A stretch of DNA of 64,000 bases, taken from assembly GCF_013408525.1 (NCBI RefSeq), contig NZ_JACBZM010000001.1, positions 4,909,001 through 4,973,000 of the forward strand. The letters run 5' to 3'. A model generated the notes under the pieces. The model was not told the DNA's origin. It ran no database searches and saw only the letters and a list, made by a program, of their open reading frames with translations. Both the position numbers and the translations under genes were made by a program. Within the stretch, counting starts at the first letter, position 1, and every line of letters starts with the position of its first letter. Shown one piece after another: positions 61,054 through 64,000 of this stretch. The stretch is from Nocardioides aromaticivorans. Lineage in GTDB: Bacteria; Actinomycetota; Actinomycetes; Propionibacteriales; Nocardioidaceae.

Positions 61054-61733
61054 CGGCGGCCGGCCTCGAGACTCGTGTCACGATCATCGACGACCATGCT
61101 CTGTTCGCGGAGTCGGTGGCCATCACCCTCGAGGCGGACGGCTACCACGTCCGGAGGATCGACCTGACGACGCCGCACGCCACCCTCGCCAGCGTCCTCG
61201 CAGCAGCGCTGCGCGGGCGGCCACGGGTCGTCCTGCTCGATCTCGAGCTCGGGCAGGTCGGCGACGGGATGCGGCTCATCACTCCCCTGGCCGGAGCCGG
61301 CATCGTCGTCATCGTCGTGACCGGCAGCGTCGAGCGGACCTGGCGCGGGGAGTGCGTACGACGCGGCGCCAGCGCCGTGCTGGCCAAGACCAGCCCGCTC
61401 GAGGACGTCATCACCATCGTGCGCCGCGCCCGCGACGGCCTCCCGCTGATGACACGCGAGGAGCGCCACCACCTCCTGGCCGAAGCAGTCAACGGGCACG
61501 AGGAGGATCGCGAGATCCGGGCCCGCCTGGAGCGCCTGACCCGGCGCGAGATGGAGGTCCTGGGCTCCCTGATGCGAGGCGCCCAGGTGCGGGAGATCGC
61601 CCGCGAGAGCGTGGTGTCGGAGGCGACGGTCCGGACCCAGGTGAAGGCGATCCTGGCCAAGCTCGAGCTGAGCTCGCAGCTGGCCGCCGTCGGTGCCGCC
61701 TACCGCGTCGGCTGGCGGCCTCCGGGCGACTAG
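61050..61733 (+). CDS. NarL/LuxR-type response regulator
   Basis: The 227-residue protein has an intact receiver: D14-D15 (IIDDHALF), phosphoacceptor D64 (LLDLELGQ), T91 and K113 (VLAKTS). The C-terminal LuxR HTH is LTRREMEVLGSLMRGAQVRE. It is co-translated with the kinase. Its HTH resembles that of the degenerate-receiver regulator at 40320; one or both probably recognise the AT-centred palindromes in this locus. Confidence 0.92.
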   Translation: MTAAGLETRVTIIDDHALFAESVAITLEADGYHVRRIDLTTPHATLASVLAAALRGRPRVVLLDLELGQVGDGMRLITPLAGAGIVVIVVTGSVERTWRGECVRRGASAVLAKTSPLEDVITIVRRARDGLPLMTREERHHLLAEAVNGHEEDREIRARLERLTRREMEVLGSLMRGAQVREIARESVVSEATVRTQVKAILAKLELSSQLAAVGAAYRVGWRPPGD

Positions 61734-61768
61734 GCGTGTCGCGCCACTCCTGGCACCGCGGTCACCTT

Positions 61769-61781
61769 CCCGCATTTCGGG
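61769..61781. promoter_or_regulatory. AT-centred palindrome ahead of pssDE
   Basis: CCC-GCATTTC-GGG lies 80 bases upstream of the PssD-like gene. It fits the CCC-N7-GGG pattern though its core is less AT-rich. Confidence 0.5.
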
Positions 61782-61848
61782 CATGCGGGTGCCCCCTCCG
61801 AATCCTAGGGTCGGAGCGCGCCCATCACTCGTTCCCACGGAGCTCCCC

Positions 61849-62298
61849 ATGCGACTGCTGCTGGTCTCCTCGTCGGGAGGACACCTCGCCCAGCTGATGT
61901 GCCTGCGCTCGTGGTGGGAGAAGCACGACCGTCACTGGGTGACCTTCAACACCGAGGACGCGGTCGCCAAGCTCCAGGGCGAGGACGTGACCTGGGCGCA
62001 CCACCCCACCACGCGCAACGCGAAGAACCTCCTGCGCAACGCAGTGCAGGCGCGGCGCGTGCTGAGCCTGACCCATCCGGACGTGATCGTGTCGACTGGC
62101 GCGGCCGTCGCCGTTCCCTACTTCTGGATGCACAGCCGGCAGCGCAGCTCCACGGTCTACCTCGAGGTCTACGACCGGGTCGAGACGCCCACGCTGACCG
62201 GGCGGCTGTGCCGGCCCGCGACGGACCTGTTCCTGGTCCAGTGGCAGGAGCAGCAGCACCTCTACCGCTCGTCGGTCGTCGTCGGGGAGCTGTGGTGA
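61849..62298 (+). CDS. PssD-like (Alg14-type) glycosyltransferase subunit
   Basis: The 149-residue protein has SSGGHLAQL near the N-terminus and STGAAVAVPYFW, the Alg14/PssD membrane-recruitment subunit of a split GT-B glycosyltransferase. It normally pairs with PssE to add GlcA or another sugar to a lipid-linked acceptor. CACGGAG precedes the ATG at 61849. It overlaps PssE by one base. Confidence 0.88.
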   Translation: MRLLLVSSSGGHLAQLMCLRSWWEKHDRHWVTFNTEDAVAKLQGEDVTWAHHPTTRNAKNLLRNAVQARRVLSLTHPDVIVSTGAAVAVPYFWMHSRQRSSTVYLEVYDRVETPTLTGRLCRPATDLFLVQWQEQQHLYRSSVVVGELW

Positions 62299-62795
62299 TG
62301 TCCGCGCGTCCGCTCGTCGCCGTCGTCGTCGGCACGGACCACCACCCGTTCGACCGGCTCGTCGGGTGGGCCGCCCGGCTCCATGCCGAGGGCCGCTACC
62401 GGTTCCACGTGCAGCACGGCTCGACGCCGCTGCCCGAGGGCCTGCCCGGGAGCCGGATGCTCGACTCGACGGAGCTGGTCTCGCTCCTCGACTGCGCCGA
62501 CGCCGTGGTGACCCACGCCGGTCCCGGAAGCATCATGGACGCGCGCGACCGCGGCCACGTCCCCGTCGTGGTCCCGCGTGACCCGCGGCTCGGCGAGCAC
62601 GTCGACGACCACCAGCTCCGGTTCGCCCGGTTCCTGGGCGCCCGCGGCGTGGTCACGACCGCCCACGACATCGACCAGCTCGCCGCGCGACTGCACCTCG
62701 CCGCCCTGGCGGGACATTCGGTGCCGGCGCGGCGCAGGGACTCCCCGACCCTTGCCCGGTTCGAAGCGATGATCGAGGAGCTGGTTCGCAAGTGA
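62298..62795 (+). CDS. PssE-like (Alg13-type) glycosyltransferase catalytic subunit
   Basis: The 165-residue protein has VVVGTDHHPFDRLV, then THAGPGSIMDARDRGHVPVVVPR, the donor-binding motif of GT28 C-terminal domains. It supplies the catalytic half to PssD. The ATG at 62298 overlaps the PssD stop, and its own stop overlaps the sugar transferase start. Confidence 0.88.
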   Translation: MSARPLVAVVVGTDHHPFDRLVGWAARLHAEGRYRFHVQHGSTPLPEGLPGSRMLDSTELVSLLDCADAVVTHAGPGSIMDARDRGHVPVVVPRDPRLGEHVDDHQLRFARFLGARGVVTTAHDIDQLAARLHLAALAGHSVPARRRDSPTLARFEAMIEELVRK

Positions 62796-64000
62796 CCGTC
62801 GTCGAGGCCCGCGCCCTTGCGATGCCCGCGACCGCCGGGCGCGAACGGATGGCGCCGGTCGTGCACCGGGCGAGCCGGATGATCGCTGCCGGGGACGGCG
62901 CTGCCGCCGTCCTGGTCGCGGCGACCGCGAACGCCGCGCCCGTCGGCCTGCCCGCCGACGTCGGCGCGGTGTTCGTGCTGATCTGGCTCGTCACCGTCGC
63001 CGCGACGGGTGACTACCGGCTCCCCGGCACCCTGCCCGTGCGGGCGCGCCGGGTCGGGCTGGCCGCCCTCGTGGTGCCGACGCTCGTCGTCTTGGCCACG
63101 AGCCTCGCCCACCGCCCGCTGCACGCCGTCACGACGACGGCCCTGTGCTTCGCCGCGGCGTGCCTGGGGATGGTCTGCCGCGCGTGCCTGGCCTCGGCCG
63201 CCCGGCACGGGTTCCCGCTGGCCGGTCTCGTCCACCGCGTCGTCGTCGCCGGGTCCAGCGACAGCATCGCGAGCCTGCTCGCGCAGCTCGGCGAGGCCGA
63301 CGCGGGCCGCTTCCAGGTCGTCGGCACCTGCGTCGCCGACGACGGCGCGTGCGCGGACTCGCCGGGACCCGTGACCCACGGGCTGCTGACCTGCACCGGA
63401 CTCGCCCGCGCCTGCGACGCCGACGCCGTGATCGTGGCGCCGGACTCGTCGCTCAGCACGGCGGACCTCCGACGCTTCCAGTGGGCGCTCGACGAGGCGA
63501 GGCTGGAGAGCTTCGTCTGGACCGGCGTCCCGGCGCCGGCGTACGGACGCACCTCGCTCGACCGCGCCGCGCTCGCGCTGCTGCACGTGCGGCGCCCCCG
63601 GCGCTTCGGCGCGTCGCACGTGGTGAAGCTGGCCCTCGACCGCGCGGTCGCCCTGGTCGCGCTGGTGCTGCTCGCTCCGTTGGTCGCGGCACTCGCGCTC
63701 GCCGTGCGGCTGGACTCGGCAGGGCCGGCCTTCTACCGCCACACCCGGGTCGGCAAGGAAGACACCCGCTTCACGATGTGGAAGCTGCGCACGATGACCG
63801 TCCACGCCGACGCCGGGCAGGTGACGCTGGACCACGCCAACCAGGCCAGTGGTCCCCTCTTCAAGGTGCACGACGATCCCCGGGTGACCCGGATCGGACG
63901 GTGGTTGCGCCGCACCTCCCTCGACGAGCTGCCGCAGCTGCTCAACGTGCTGTGCGGCCAGATGTCGCTCATCGGTCCGCGGCCGGCCCTGCCCAGCGAG
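62792..64000 (+). CDS. Polyprenyl-phosphate glycosyl-1-phosphate transferase (3' end outside window)
   Basis: This is the initiating enzyme of exopolysaccharide synthesis; it transfers a sugar phosphate to undecaprenyl phosphate. The first 403 codons show four N-terminal helices, a CoA-binding-like middle domain (VVVAGSSDSIASLLAQL), a re-entrant helix, and the bacterial sugar transferase core with YRHTRVGKEDTRFTMWKLRTM (positions 311-331) and LDELPQLLNVLCGQMSLIGP. The GTG at 62792 overlaps the PssE stop. The C-terminus lies beyond the right edge. Confidence 0.92.
   Translation, partial: MTVVEARALAMPATAGRERMAPVVHRASRMIAAGDGAAAVLVAATANAAPVGLPADVGAVFVLIWLVTVAATGDYRLPGTLPVRARRVGLAALVVPTLVVLATSLAHRPLHAVTTTALCFAAACLGMVCRACLASAARHGFPLAGLVHRVVVAGSSDSIASLLAQLGEADAGRFQVVGTCVADDGACADSPGPVTHGLLTCTGLARACDADAVIVAPDSSLSTADLRRFQWALDEARLESFVWTGVPAPAYGRTSLDRAALALLHVRRPRRFGASHVVKLALDRAVALVALVLLAPLVAALALAVRLDSAGPAFYRHTRVGKEDTRFTMWKLRTMTVHADAGQVTLDHANQASGPLFKVHDDPRVTRIGRWLRRTSLDELPQLLNVLCGQMSLIGPRPALPSE

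Overview
The window is high-GC actinobacterial chromosome, most likely a Nocardioides-type member of the Nocardioidaceae. The reasons are the strong G/C third-position bias, frequent GTG starts, and a conserved thrS - HIT - pgsA - pdxS ... pdxT - yebC - ruvC - ruvA - ruvB - yajC - secD gene order like that of Mycobacterium and its relatives. The genus is an inference; no rRNA is present. Both window edges cut genes: secD on the left and a polyprenyl sugar transferase on the right.

1-18.8 kb is the conserved housekeeping block, all on the minus strand: threonyl-tRNA synthetase, a lipoprotein, a TetR regulator, a HIT hydrolase, phosphatidylinositol-phosphate synthase, PLP synthase PdxS and PdxT, YebC, RuvCAB behind a perfect LexA box, YajC and SecD. 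Between pdxS and pdxT (4.5-12.2 kb) lies a tightly overlapping accessory operon. It has three SipW/ER-type signal peptidases, five or six exported proteins with SipW-type signals, and an LPxTG-type wall protein. One of the peptidases is fused to a substrate-like ectodomain. This looks like a dedicated export and assembly system for a surface structure and is the best candidate here for an undescribed system.

18.9-32.1 kb holds a truncated esterase, a secreted carboxypeptidase-regulatory-like protein, and an 11.7-kb integrated element bounded by 46-bp direct repeats of the 3' part of tRNA-Val(CAC). The element carries a tyrosine integrase, two HTH regulators, an excisionase-like protein, a CHC2-like zinc protein plus RepA-like ATPase, an MmeI-type restriction-modification enzyme, an XRE/ImmA-IrrE protein, a CoiA-like nuclease and several unknowns. 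It has no capsid or conjugation genes, so it resembles a phage satellite or an integrated replicon.

32-40 kb is ordinary chromosome: a flavin monooxygenase with a divergent GAF regulator, PabC, three tRNAs (Gly, Cys, Val-GAC), a DyP peroxidase, a K+ channel, an excalibur protein and a secreted HNH nuclease.

40.3-64 kb is an exopolysaccharide locus: a fused Wzy-Wzz protein, a CDP-alcohol phosphotransferase, glycosyltransferases including a PssD/PssE pair, an initiating sugar transferase, a flippase, a second Wzz-like protein, a sulfotransferase, a methyltransferase, a kinase-like protein, a GH26-like secreted hydrolase and a 1,836-residue PKD/beta-propeller surface protein. Two LuxR-type regulators and a histidine kinase lie among them. 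An AT-centred palindrome (CCC-N7-GGG or ACC-N7-GGT) recurs ahead of most transcription units in this locus, which suggests a shared regulon.
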